Below, one piece after another: positions 47,731 to 61,500 of a stretch of 64,000 bases of DNA. Within the stretch, counting starts at the first letter, position 1, and the number at the start of each line of letters is the position of its first letter. The stretch is from positions 23,456,107 to 23,520,106 of the forward strand of contig CM038722.1 of the NCBI GenBank assembly GCA_021613375.1, in the 5' to 3' direction. Both the position numbers and the translations under genes were made by a program. The notes below the pieces were generated by a model, which was given only the letters and a program-made list of their open reading frames with translations, ran no database searches and was not told the DNA's origin. The DNA is from Megaleporinus macrocephalus (Eukaryota > Chordata > Actinopteri > Characiformes > Anostomidae).

Positions 47731-48704
47731 AATAAAACATGTTAATGTAAGTGGCTCAAAGTGCCTCAGCCAGTATGTCTTTTTAACAGAGAGCAGGTAA
47801 CAAGCATGATGTCCCAGAGTCATTGCTGCAGTGCGGCTGGGCTGATAAAATCTGGCGGGGGAGAGGGGCTGAATGTGGTGACACACATGATTAGTGTATG
47901 TTCTGCTTTAGTCTAGAAGGGTTTTCTCTCCAAACTGTGGAGAAACTGGACAGCTTCACAGCCTTATTCACGAATTTCTCCATGCACACAATAGCTTTAG
48001 TTCATTATCCTCCCTGTGTGAATGATGCTGTTTAATCTTGGTATTGTTTTATTTCTGTTCTTTGATGCTTTTTTTCTTTGTTTCCAGCCCCAAAGTATTC
48101 TTTGTTAATGCGGCTAGTTTAATCAATTTTTAATTTTTTCACACAACCTTAATAATTAGGTAGAAACAGCTTATAGGTAACTATGTGCAGGCAGGTGATA
48201 TTTTCAGGTGATATTTGCAAGGACAATGTTTCACTGGCAAGCCTTAAAAATCATCTAATATGAATAACATTAATCTAATAATATGAATTCAATCAACGAT
48301 AATGATAAAAACAATGAAATCTCAGGGTTCAGCAGTCCGATCATTAACTAACCCCTTGCTCACAGCTGTGGCTTGGTACCAGCCCACAAGCCAGTCAGTG
48401 GGAAATCTCTGGTCTGTGGAATCTGGAGAAAGAGTCAAGTTGGGTAATGCTGTGTTTACATGTTGGCACAGAAAACCAGCCTTGATCCATGCCTCATCAC
48501 ATAATCCATAGTAAACAGTGACTGACATGTATCCATGTAAACTTCGCCATGGTAACAGCAGCTGCTGAAACCGGTAATGATCTAGGAGGAGCTTTGGCAA
48601 TGTCTATGTATTTGACATGAATAAAAAGATGCAGGTTCGCTGCATTAGAAGAGCTCATAACCATATTTTCGTTGGCCTCCTCATGTCCTTGTCCATAGCA
48701 GTGA
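47731..48704. other. intergenic DNA between Tc1 relic and pnpla4 duplication
   Basis: No repeat family was recognised. The part around 47800-48010 is repeat-free and GC-richer ('atctggcgggggagaggggc'). No exon is supported on either strand. Confidence 0.4.
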
Positions 48705-48945
48705 GCCAGTTCCAGTTAAAACATTCAGTAAAACCCCAGTTAACGAAGCTTATTTCCAAGTGCAAAATACTTCCAGTCTGCCAAACAGTTACTGCAGTAA
48801 CGTCATTCATGACATTTATGGAAATTTAAAAAACACTAAAATGAGGATCTAAGACTTATTACTGTGTCCAACCCGCCTGGTGTATGGCCTGCATTCTGGG
48901 CAGGGATGGAGGGAACAGGACCTGGTTTAGTCGTTTTGTCTCCAT
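48705..48945 (-). pseudogene. degraded duplicate of pnpla4 last exon
   Basis: This matches 49351-49613 throughout, including the 3' UTR-like flank ('tgccaaacagttactg', 'ctaaaatgaggatctaagac'). The reverse strand still reads R-L-N-Q-V-L-F-P-P-S-L-P-R-M, but 12 codons between the M-Q-A-I-H and W-T-Q portions are missing, and the first seven or so codons plus the splice acceptor are lost. Without a phase-compatible acceptor it is unlikely to be used as a terminal exon. Confidence 0.85.
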
Positions 48946-49345
48946 TCTAACAATGATTTGAAGACAGTTGGTACAGTTGGCTGTAATAAGATATATCCAG
49001 CTTCCAAGCAGTAACATTAGCTATACGCCTGCTTTCTGCATTTGCCAGATAATGAGAGAACAAAAAAGACCGCTGCCAAGAACTACACCTAAAAGAAGTT
49101 ATAGTGTTTTAGGATTTCCTCCCACCTTATGAACAATGGTTACTGCTCCCCGTAAGGTAAGTGTACTCAACAGCATGTAAGCTTCAGGAAGCACGATTTG
49201 CATTCAGAAATAATAATATATGTAAAAATACATTTTTAAAAAATTGCAAGACAATCACATCATGGCTCATGTATCATGACAGTATTGTGGGGTCCGTAGC
49301 AATTCCTGCTCCAACTTTAACACTGGACCTAAACATAAATACTAA
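48941..49345. repeat. duplicate of pnpla4 intron 4 segment (source 52723-53191)
   Basis: Shared ordered phrases include 'gatttgaagacagttggtac', 'agttggctgtaataagat', 'tctgcatttgccag', 'gatttcctcccacctt', 'aacaatggttactgctccc' and 'tagcaattcctgc'. The intron 4 copy has about 110 extra bases (52912-53025) not present here. Located between the two last-exon copies. Confidence 0.85.
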
Positions 49346-49500
49346 AACCTAGCCAGTTCCTGTAAAACATTCAGTAAAAACCCACTTAAGCTTATATCCA
49401 AGTGCAAAATACTTCCTGTCTGCCAAACAGTTACTGTAGTAACATCATATGGGACATTCATGGCAATTTTAAAAACACTAAAATGAGGATCTAAGACTTT

Positions 49501-49632
49501 TCATTGCGTCCAGCCCTCAGTTCTCAGAAAGCACAGAGCGTCCGCATAACCCTCCCGGTGTATAGCCTCCATTCTGGGCAGGGATGGAGGGAACAGGGCC
49601 TGGTTCAGTCGTTTGATGTTATCTCTAGAAAA
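49501..49632 (-). CDS. pnpla4: pnpla4 coding exon 6 (C-terminus and stop)
   Basis: Residues 212-254 start F-S-R-D-N-I-K-R-L-N-Q-A-L-F-P-P-S, matching human V-R-L-N-Q-A-L-F-P-P-S, and end L-R-T-E-G-W-T-Q, where human ends L-K-E-N-W-F-E. The acceptor has a long pyrimidine tract ('ttgattctcatctctcag'). Joined at phase 0 to exon 5 it gives no gap against human. The exon is duplicated in degraded form at 48705-48945. Confidence 0.88.
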   Translation of the reverse strand, partial: FSRDNIKRLNQALFPPSLPRMEAIHREGYADALCFLRTEGWTQ

Positions 49633-52600
49633 CTGAGAGATGAGAATCAAAGCAAGAGAAAAAGATTAGTGACGTTCCTCAACATGCAAACCTTCTCCTC
49701 AGACCTAGTCCTTTAGCATATATTGCCAATCAAATGTTTGGTAACCCCAACCTTTAGTATGTTTTCTTCATCAGCTCACGATGAACGACCAAATTAAACA
49801 CTGACGTCTGAGACTACTAGTGGAAATGCTTCTATATCTTCTAATACTTAATACAAATGTTTCCTGACTAATTACACTGCCAGCTAACAATCTGAGTTAA
49901 AACCATTACATTCAGAATTTCTTAGTATTTAGTTTGTGCCCCTTTGCTTTACTAAGAGCGTGTGCCTGAGTTGGTATGGAGTTTTTAGGTTTGTGCAAAA
50001 GCTTCTGATGAGCTGATGTGTCTGCACTCGTGCTACAATGAAAAGAACAACAAAATCCATTTATGTAGCAGAATCTTTCATATTCTTTCTTTAACTTGAT
50101 TGTGGGAACTGTTGCTTTATATTTTCCAAAAAATTTTTTGTTGCTACCAGGTTACAATGAAAAAAATCCCAATGTCAGTGTAGCCTCAGACTTTTGGACC
50201 CCAATGCTTCTCATGCATCCAAATATTTGTCACACTGTTTGTGGCACTGCTACCTTTAGAATAAAGCCAAAGCCCCACACTTCATCTCCTTGTTGTGATG
50301 TCAGCGCTCATCACTCAAAACTTTGGCTGAACAATTTTCGGCACATGCTTTTAACAACATTTTAGAAAAGAAACTACATACTATAAATATTTGCAGGTGT
50401 TTTTGACACTTAGCTGAAAATGAGGCAAAGAAACTTTCAAAAGAAGTCAAAGTATCCCTACAATTAATGGGCAGCGTATTCTTGCTAGAGATCTGACAAA
50501 CATCATAGATATCAAAATTTGGTGGGACTTTAGACTTTTAGTCTTCTCTCAGTTTGTGATACTCATTAGATAGAACCAACTGCAAACTGAAAGAACAACT
50601 GATAAAAATACTACCTTGAGAATAATGGCAAGTCTGTTAGATGTGCAGACTCTAAACCTTTATATTTGCTTCATGTTTGTATGAAAGATCTAGTCCACTC
50701 TAGTCCAGATGTGATCTCGTAGAGAACGTACACCAATTAGCCATAACATTAAAACCACCTCCATACATCTGTCCATTCTATCAGCTCCACTTAAATTAGA
50801 GAAACACTCTGTAGTTCTACACTTACAGACTGTAGTCCATCTGATTTGCTGCACCAAAAAAATACCTGCTTTGTGGTGGTCTGTGGGGGTCCTAATCACC
50901 GACGAACAAGGTGAAAGAGGGCTAATAAAGTATACAGCGAATCAGATGGACTACAGTGTGTAAGCGTAAGTTTTAGTGTGCTAAGCGTGGTTTTAATGTT
51001 ATGGCAGACACATGTGGACAACTGTTTTGGTGTTACATAACCCCAGCAAAACTAAAAGAACTCTTTATTCCTTGCAAGAGCCAATATTTATTTTCTTATC
51101 ACATGTAATGTATTCTCCACAAACACCTATATGTTTAGTTGGTGCATCTTGATGCTTATTCTTGTGGGAGGACTTTCCATCTTATGCTATGTAACATTAA
51201 CCAACTTGTAATTAATTTAATAACAACAAGTTTTCTGTAAACCAGACATAAAAAAAAATCAGGTATTGGATTGGTCTGGAAATTTCAGACTTCAATTATT
51301 CAAAATCAACCCCAAGTCTACATTCCCAGCAATGTTAGACCAGAATACCATGACTGTTTCAAGAAGTTATTGTTACGTGATCACATCTGGTACTACGAGA
51401 CTACTCTAAAATCTGTTTATACAGGATGTAAATCATGTGTAAATGTAATTCAGGGTACAACTCACTATGCAATTTGATACATATTTACACTCAGCAAAAG
51501 CGAGAACTATATATTCTAAAGGTTGAACCAAAATTAGCCAGACTCACTATAATATTCATGTTAGCCACCCTGACATGCAGCTTTCTGTGGCCAGTGTGAC
51601 GTGGGCAGATGTTCTGTGACCCGCTGAACGGGGACACAGTGATGGTACGTCCCACAGGAAGGACAGGAAGACTGTCTGTAAAGCCACCGTCTATCCATTT
51701 CTGTAAAAAAAGAAGAAAAGTGAAAGCACATTTTAAGTAGAGGTTTGAGAAAAGAATTGTTACAACAGTACAGTACCATTCACTCGGCCACTGCTATATA
51801 ATGCTATATTATATTATATTATATTATACTATTAAATTATTTATTCTGATATCACTGCATAGACAATATTACTAAGTCACTTTAAATAGATATATCTTCT
51901 TAGATAACCTGCCTGTGCAAAAGTTTCAACATATGTCCTGCTGTATATCTTATGTATATATCTTGTGTAAGTTTTGTATATTCCCCTATATATTTCAGTT
52001 ATTACTAAATGTATATATTCTAGCTTATTTTTTACTGCCTTATTGTCTATTTATTGTATGTTTGCACTGTTTTTACTACTATATATAATGCTGCCCTACT
52101 GTAGAGTTATTATCTGAGCCTCACCCCAAGAATTTCAATGCAGGTTTTGTCCTGACATGATGTGCAAATGACAAATAAACTCGAAACTTGAGCTATCGAT
52201 AAGAATCCTTGCTAAAAACTACTGATATATTCACTTATGACTGTAACTTACTCGAATAAGAGCTAAATATGTAAATATCTGCTAAATATGTAGATGTAGA
52301 AGAACCTTAATGGGAGATTCCAGCCAAAACCAAAGTTTGATATGTAACTTTTGGTTATGCACCAGTTTAACATTATTAAAGATCATTATCGTTTTCATAT
52401 TTTCATTCTTCAATATTCTCTCACTACACAGCATATATAACACAACCATTGGAAATCCCTCTGGTATCAACCATTTTTTACTGCTAGCCAAGCTACTGAT
52501 CTATAGGCTATTAAACATATCCAAGCTGGCATTAATGTAACTCTTACTATTGAACTAAATCATAAAGCAAACACTGATTCTGGTTTGTTTTGGTGCAGAA

Positions 52601-55487
52601 TGGAAACCAGATGCAATTATTTTATTTTTTTAGCTAGAGAGAAGAAGCCTGAGCTAAGCTTTCTATGGCCAAGTACCTTGCTGACTCATGTGTTGATTTC
52701 TCTCATTTCAGTAATCCATTCTTTCCATTCTAACAGTGATTTGAAGACAGTTGGTACAGTTGGCTGTAATAAGATCTCCGGCTTCCAGGCACTAATATTA
52801 GCTATATGCCTTCCTTCTGCATTTGCCAGCTAATAAGTGGAAAAAAGCCTGCTGCCAAAAAACTAAACCTCAAAGAAGTATAGAGTTTTAAGATTTCCTC
52901 CCACCTTCACCATACATCATCATAAAGTGGCTTTCCCAGTCTTTAAACTGAAAAATCTCACTGTAGAGACTATACGTCACAGCTGAAAGAGGTGAGTGCA
53001 CGTGTTATAAATGGATGCAACAATGGTTACTGCTCCCTTTAAGATAAGCCTACTCAACACAACGTAAGCTTCAGGAAGCTTACAGATAGAATAGAATCAC
53101 ATTCTGGCTAATATATCATGATGATGATAATAATATGGGGTCCATAGCAATTCCTGCCCCATCGTTAACACCGGACCCTATACATAAATACATACACCTA
53201 TCACAATGTGTACTGCTCACAGGCATCTGAAAGCAACTCCTTCAACAGCTTCATCCTGACTCGCTACTTAAATGTCACCAAACATCAGTTATACAAGAAA
53301 ATCTGTTTCATGGCGTTTTAACAGCTTTGCTCTGTCAGTTGGAGGAACATGTTGAACTCCTAAAATGCACGGCCAATATCCACTGCTCACACACCTGACA
53401 AATAGCCCGCAAAAGGCTGTTCCAGAGCCATTCACTATTAATCACACACCCAGCCAGTATTTAGAGTTGAGAGACTCAAGCACCCTTGAGCCCATTACCT
53501 GGCCTTGGAATTCCACTGGCTTCAGTCCAGCATAAACGGGCACGAAGCTGCTGGCCAAAAGGACCTTCAAGAACAATATAAATACAAGACATGCATCACA
53601 TTGGGAAGTCAAATAACTTTTTTTGGGGGGGTGGGGTTGGGGGGGAGTAGGATTAAAGCAAGCGAGAATAAACTGAGAAAGAAAATAAGGAGGAGTAGGT
53701 GAGAAGAAAAACATTAAAACAGGGACAACCTTCAGAAAACAGCATGGTCCAGTTTAAAAAATAGCTTAAGCTGAGGTGCAGCAGGAATCTTCCTTACCTT
53801 CTCTCCTATTGGAAAGACTAGAATTTAGCTGAACTGAACTAAAACATCATCAGCTTTTTTCTTGGACCTGCTTATTGAGAATTACTACGTTGTTCAATAC
53901 CCAAAGGCTACTGAAAGAAACAAAACTGCAAGTAGGAGTCAAGTAATTAGAGGTGCCATAGTTTCCCAATAACAAACTCTTCTTAAATCAAGGGCAGTGG
54001 TTTATTCTCAATTTCCATGATTTATAATGTACATTTTTAAATTCTCTCTTACACTCGCGTTAGATAAAACTGCTATCCCAAAGTTAAACACTATTTAAAA
54101 CCAACTATGTACTCAGGTCTTATGTTATGCTATGATCTATGTAAACTGTAACTGTGATAGTGTTGTGAATATTTCTTACAGATAATGCTTGGCAACTTAA
54201 AGCTTGTTGATACAAATGACCGTCATATAGTTTATGGCTCAGCAGAACTTGTTGGTTTATGGGAAGGACCGCCCAAGGAAAGCCAGTTGGACCTGTAGTC
54301 AGCTGGGCTTAAATAGTGTGTGTTTGCTGATTTGAGTTAGACCATTATTAGACCTCCTTAGAGCATGTCTGTACCGTGGTATCTTCTAGAATAAAGTATA
54401 TCGTCGCTGTCCAATGGAAAAGAAGTATCTCCAAAACAGGAACTTACACTGAACTTACATTGAAAGTAAAACAGTCTTTACTTTCAATGTAAGTCAATGG
54501 AACCAGAATTTTTTCCAAGTGATTTTGAAGCATTTGTGTTGGTCTATTTATCATAGCAATTGTAAACAATGTCAATGGCAGCTGTTGTTTTCAAATGATG
54601 TAGAAAAATGAAAATGGACAAAATGAAAATAAATGTTTTTTAACAATAGTAATAAGCTAAGTATACACAAAACCATGACCACACAAAATCCTAACAGCCA
54701 AACTTACATTTGTGAAGATCCTAATAAAAAAATATTTTTTTAATTATTTTTTTAAAGATTTAGATTTATCCTGAATTTGATGTTTTTTAAAATCAAATAA
54801 ACAAAATATAAAAAATTCTACTACAAAAACTAAAAGAGTTTTAGTCCAGAGCATCATTTTAGCCACAGCCCTACATTTTAGAGCCGGAGATGAGACAGAT
54901 CTCAATGTTTTAAAGTAAATGTGTCCAAAAGTCTACAAATGAGTGTGGAATTAACATCAATTAGTTAACATAAACACATATTTTACTTAAACTTTGTTAG
55001 TGTTGAAATGAAAATATTATGATTGTGTGTGTGTGTGTGTGTATGTGTGTGTGTAACTGTTTGAAGCTGTTTGCTAGTCATGCACTGGCTGGCGCTTTTG
55101 AATTATGCTGAAAATGTGCTTTTTCCTACCAAAACAGTCACTACTGAAACATTTCAGGATTGTTAATGAATGAAATGTCTTTTAAAAAGCTTACTTTGTC
55201 CAGTAACCAAAAATATTTTGGAGATTCTTGCTTGGCTGTTGTTCAGTTAAACCGTTCTTAATGTTTAGCCATTTGTAAAACTCTGATTGCTCAATTAATC
55301 ATCAAAATAACCAGTAGATCTTTTGATTGCTTTGATTGACTGCTATAATCAACTGTTACATATCCATATGTAGCATTACTCCTTACAGCATTGCTTACTG
55401 ATCAGAGAGCACCGCAGATGAAAACTGTCTGTGGAAGAATGTTTTTAAGTATAGAAATTTGATTTTTTAAAGTAATAAAAAAAAAAC

Positions 55488-55573
<86 letters not shown>

Positions 55574-58500
55574 TTCATCATGTGACATAGAATATACACT
55601 GAATACAAATCATCGCTGTCCACTGAAAAACATGTTTCTCCATTTTTGTCAATTTCGAGTATTCTACACCATTTGAACACTCGTTAACAGTGTGTGAATG
55701 GACCAAAACCAGCTTGGAAAAAATTCTGGTTCCATTGACTTACATTGAAAGTAAGATCTTAAAGTAAATGTTCTCTCCTGTAAAGTTGCAATTTTGGAAA
55801 TACTTGTAAATAAACATGTAATTACACATTTATATTTGACTACTATTGTAAAATGATAATCCGACTGTTTGTTTTGACCTTTGAGGAAAGTCATAAGAGA
55901 CAGTTTCTGAGAGCCAAGCAATCAGCAATGGGAGCCAGCATAATAGCCATGTACTGTAACTATTTCATTTATTTTTATATATTTTTCAGAATTAAGAAGC
56001 TTAGCACAACATGGCCAATGTTCCAGACATCTGTAGTAATATAGTATAGTAATATTACATTGACACTACTATAATAATCTGTAATATTTTCAGATCTGTA
56101 TAATATCCCTTCACTAGTAACCTATAACACTACTAGTCTAGTATTACCATAGTAGTAGTTTAGTTAAATCACTTCTCCAAATTCAGTACAGGACATGAGA
56201 ATGCTGGACACTGGATTAAGGATTATAGGAATGCTGCAGAAATTCATCTATTATTACTATATATCATTAAGCCCTCTGTCCTTATTGAATAATAGTAACT
56301 CTTGTAAGCATTAAGCAGAGGTGTGAATACCTTAATGAGGTCATCTCTTGAGGTAAAGCTGGACACCATGCTGTTCTTGCCCGTCCTGGAGTTGGTAATG
56401 GAAATGTGGAGGCGCTCGTTGGCTAACAGGTGGGCATTCGGTGGGAGAATGTCTTCTATGCCGTCTCTGGAGTCCAACAGCAAGACAGATGCTCGTTTGT
56501 CATCTCTGCATAATTAACAACCTCGGCAGACAAGAAATTTTCCCAAACACCGTCTCATAATTGCACAATCTGTTTGGCCGAGCCACTCTGTTAACAACAC
56601 AAGAAGCACGTTCAGCCTGAAATTTACTTCCAAAGTATTTTCCCGCAGACGCGCGGTGGTGTCTATCCCTCGAGAGCAGCACTCTGAGATGATCTGGACT
56701 ACACGGTGTATACTGATATATCAGTATTGGTGCCATACTGTTTTTAGTATTATTGATCGATAAATACTTGAGGTCTTTTTCATGTCTGGAGGAAGAAAGC
56801 ATAAAGCCACGTGCAAAAGTAGAGTTGCGTGTTTTGTTATGTCAAAATAAGTACAATAAATTGAAAACATAACTTTTCCACATATTTTTTAATACAGTAA
56901 ATTCAGCAAATAAACAGCAACTGTGCATTAAAATGTAGAAAGCAGAAAGGTGTTCTCTGTAGAGGATGTTTTACCTGTTTCTTTTCCTTAGAAAATCAAT
57001 AAAACGTGATTTGAACAGTGCCGCCCAAACTACTGCATAAGAAAATTGCAGAAAATTGCTCAAAAGCCTCAACAACTAAATAAAACATATTCCTTTCAGT
57101 CTTTTGTGTGTCTTTATTACAGCTTCCATTCTTTTCAAGAATCTTGCTTTCAGTTTCTCAAAGAAAACTGTAGGAATAGTTTTCTACACCTCCTCTTAGA
57201 AGCAGGTTGCATTTGTTACTTCTCACCATTCAAGTAACCCCAAACATATTTAGTGAGGTTGAGGTCCAAACTTCACTCTAGATGAAGAATTTATATGTTT
57301 ATATAAACATATATATTATTATTTATTTATTATTTTATATTATTTTTTTAACTCCTCTCATAGTGTTGAGTTCTCACCTCACAGTGTAGGGATTGTGGAT
57401 CAGATCTGAAGTATAAGCTGGATTTTCCTCTCTCTTTCATAGATGAAAGCTTTCAGTACTGTTTAAGTGATGGTGACAGTTTTGGTGGTCTAGGTCTTTT
57501 ATGATCGTCCAGTATTTTTAACACCAGTTATAAACTCTCTGAACTTTCCCCGTCTTATGTAATCATATACTTGATGCCCTCAGAAATATCTCTGGAAAAT
57601 CAGTAACTTGTACATAATGGTGTTTCAAATAGAAATAAAATGATAACAATAAAAGCTTATCGTTGCTTTTACCACACTAACTGTTACACTAACTGCACAG
57701 AGCAGCGAGACTCAGGAAATGTAAATAAAAGCACAAATAAATATCATCTGACATTGTGATACATTTGAAAAATACCATGATACTGAATTTTATCAACAGC
57801 GCCTGAGACCACTGTAAGGTTTGTCCAGAGCCCAGATATTATTTTTTTGCTCCTCGACAAGGCGTTTAATATCATAGCACCGCTATCTGTGCTTGTATCT
57901 GTATCTCCCATTACTGAGGCAGCCATGACACATTTGAGCATCGGAATGGCATCTTCAAACCATTCGAGGCTCGTTCTCGCAGGGCCAGGGACAGCTTTTT
58001 CTTCAACATCTCTGCTTCCTCTGACAGGCCTAATTCGGCTGCAGCAGGAGATACACTTGTGGTGCCCCCGAAACAGCAACGGCGATTCATATTTCATGTG
58101 GAGATGAAATGAACGCGTTCTGGAGGGTGTGCATCAAGTTACCCAAGGTCAAGGCAGTGTTGTTCGTTCTCTCTCTCTCTCTCGCTTACAAACACACACA
58201 CACACACAATTATCTCGTAACTGCATAGCGTCAATCCTCCATACCCAAGGACATTCCCACTAAAACATCGGCCTGTTTCTCGCTCCCGTTCTTCGATAGA
58301 GTCTCACACCTGCTCGGTATTTATCCGCCCTACGGTTCTGGAAAATACACGGTGCCAAAAAGCTGGGTAAGGGAAAAAACGGATAGCCACAGAAGTGAGA
58401 ATGCGAGTTTCATTGGACCGATTAAGTTAATTTACAGGCATATTCATCTGTTTTACGAGCCAGGCTCTGCCAGCAGGGGGAAAACATGCATAATAATGGT

Positions 58501-61500
58501 TGCACAATAAATGGAGGCTGACCGCCCATTCTGCCATTAAACTTCAAGGACCCTGAAACACAAAGGTGTTTAGACAGGCTGGCTTGGCTTGCAGCACTGT
58601 GGCGCATCTTGAGTTGATGAACAGCTAAAGTGAAAGCTGAAAGCAGCGAGAGAGGTGTAGAATATATAATGTATATGTACACCAAGCTTAAGCTGACTAA
58701 TGATAGTACCATATATCACCTATAGTTTTAATCTAATCTACTGGGAATGTTAGTCAAGTTATCGTAATCTCTTCTCGTCAACAACATCTACAGGCTTTCG
58801 TATCATTAGCTCACATCCCAAATTAGCTCTGAAATAATGTCTGGCTTTAGAACATTCTTTATCACCAGATCTTATTGACACCCATTGTCATGTTTGTTAA
58901 ACTAATAAACTAGGGCAGTGATGCAGCCTTCCATGCAAAGGAACTTTACTAACTGACAACTGGAAAAAAGGTTTTCATGTTAGGATAACATCAGTCAGTA
59001 AAATCAACAAAAAACTACAGCAATAGTAGTCTTGAGGCTTCATATGCTTATTTACAGTATTATCAAACTACCAAACCATACCAACACTATCAAACCATAT
59101 CAAGAACAATCAAACCAGGTCAAGAGCTACCAATCTATACCAAGAACAATCAATCAAAGGCAAGAATTACCAATTTATACCAAGAACAATCAAACTATAG
59201 CAAGAACAATCAAACCAAGGCAAGAATTACCAATCTATACCAAGAACAAAATTAGAAGAATAATAGGCCAAGTTTATTCATGGGAATGTCTTTAGGTTTG
59301 GAGAATTGACAAATTGACAGTCTGTCCGCGTAAGAATGTATCCATATTTATGCCTCCATGTACCTCACTGGTTTCAGGAACCATGTTTCATCTAGAGCTC
59401 TTATAAGAAGTCTTTTCTTTGAGTGAACTCTTACGACACGGTCCTTGATGGCATCCAATGAGGTGGTTAGAAGGTCCTACACCAGCTTTCATGGATTCCT
59501 CCATTAACCAACTAATATTGGATATTATTTTGAGCCACCTAACCCAATGCAAGAGTTTGAAATGACATATTTTGTTTACTTTTATAGGTAGAAATAAGTT
59601 ACCACATCCTCTACAGAAAGCAATCCTAAATATTACTGCACAATTTCTGTTTATTTGTTAGGCTAATTTACTATTATACAATACAAATACAATACAACGT
59701 GTGCTACAGCACTAACAAAGACAACATTATATGTTTTCTTTTTTTATTAATATGTTAAATTCAGGAAATACACAGTAATTGTGCATGACATCAACAAAAG
59801 ATGACATTTGACCACTGGCACCCAAACATTTCCATATGACTGTATTCTAGCATCATTTCACTCATACACTGCTGCTATAGGCATCTTGCATTTAACCTGA
59901 AATCCCAGTGTTTCCCCAAGACTGCCCACCGAGTGCTTTAAAATGTATCTGTGGTGACGGGCCCAACTTAACTTTACCTGAGCTCCAGCATGAAGTCATA
60001 TCCTGGGGTCATTGGACCAAACGTCTGTCTTCTTACATTGCTTGCAAATCGGTATGTGAATTCTTTACAATGCTGCAGAAGAAAAGACAAAGAGCACAAA
60101 AGGACAGCTAGATATTTTAGAGAACGTTGAGGCACCACAGCATCTATACGAGTAACAGTACTGCATTACGACTGTAAACATTATTCAGACTTAGATTATT
60201 TACATAATAAAGAGTTGGAATTGGGGTGAAATCACTGGCATGGTTTTAGGCCTATTACTTTATATGCATGAAATCTGTGACTGCAAACATGCATACATGG
60301 GTGAGACCCAGCATTTTCTTTTCTCCTTCAAGCTGGGCTGGACCAAAGTATCCTAGGTTATGATGTCTCTGGCTGCGCTTGAGTTTATATTACACTGGGA
60401 AAATGCAGAGCCTATATATAAACTATATAATACAATAATAGTCTGATTACAAGGTTTTATGATTCACAATATTAGGAACTACTAAGAACTACTAGTCTTC
60501 CAGTCTTTTAGGTTTTTACACCATAGTCATGTAGCGGCAACAGGCAGACATTATCTACAACCTGCAGCAATGAGGTATGTTCTGAAATGAAAGCTTTAGC
60601 AAAAGTTCTGCCAGGAAGACTCCAATGCCACGTCACTCTCTTATCTATTACTTCATCCAATCGCAGGCTGCCACCTGTCTTTAAAAGGATTCAACACATG
60701 CTCCCTCTTTGCTGCCTTCAGGTGCTGATGTTTCTATGCGCTCCCCCATCCTCCCCACCAGTCCCAGTCCTGCCTCCTGGGAGGCAGCTTTCCCGCCTGC
60801 TGTCCATATCCAGCAGGATCTGCGAGGGTCTGCATGCTTAAAAAACTGGGCCTAGGACTGGGCTTAGGCCAAAGACTGTTTCTTTATGTCCTACAATATC
60901 TAACCTTCTAATTGTACACCTTATCGAAGATTAAACCTTGTTTTACATTCCTCTACTCCTTGTCTTTTTGGCAGAAGTTTGTTTAGATAGTTGCAGTGTG
61001 GCAGTAGTTTGCAGCAGAGTAACTTGAATGACAGAGTGCTTACACTAGAATGACAGAAAACACCATTTCTTAGCACATTTTATATACATTATATATATAT
61101 AATGTAAAGATTTTGGCTGAAAAGTCTAACACATTAAATAGATTGATCCATTATGAAGTGTCAAAATGTAAAAAGTGTCAAAATTTTAATTTATTTAATA
61201 TATTTTTTTAGTATTAATATGGCAAGTAATGGTTTTACATATGTCAGTGTGTTTATTTAACTCTTTCCATGCTTCTCCTTGTGGAAACAACCCAGTATTA
61301 TTTACAGTTCTCATCTAATACCTGCTTTGACTGCTCAGTACTTCATTAAGCTAAATCAAGATTGCTGCTGAAGGAACTGAATACATTCATACAATGTCTG
61401 GGGAGAAATCTGGAACTATGATCTACTTCTTTAACAATAAGATATTCAGGTTACTTTGTATTGTTTATTTATGCACATTTACATCTGTTCTAATAATATA

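Noticed and set aside
48841..48945. Alternative functional last exon of pnpla4
   Set aside because: The duplicate has lost its acceptor and first codons and lacks 12 internal codons. No phase-0 acceptor is visible upstream.
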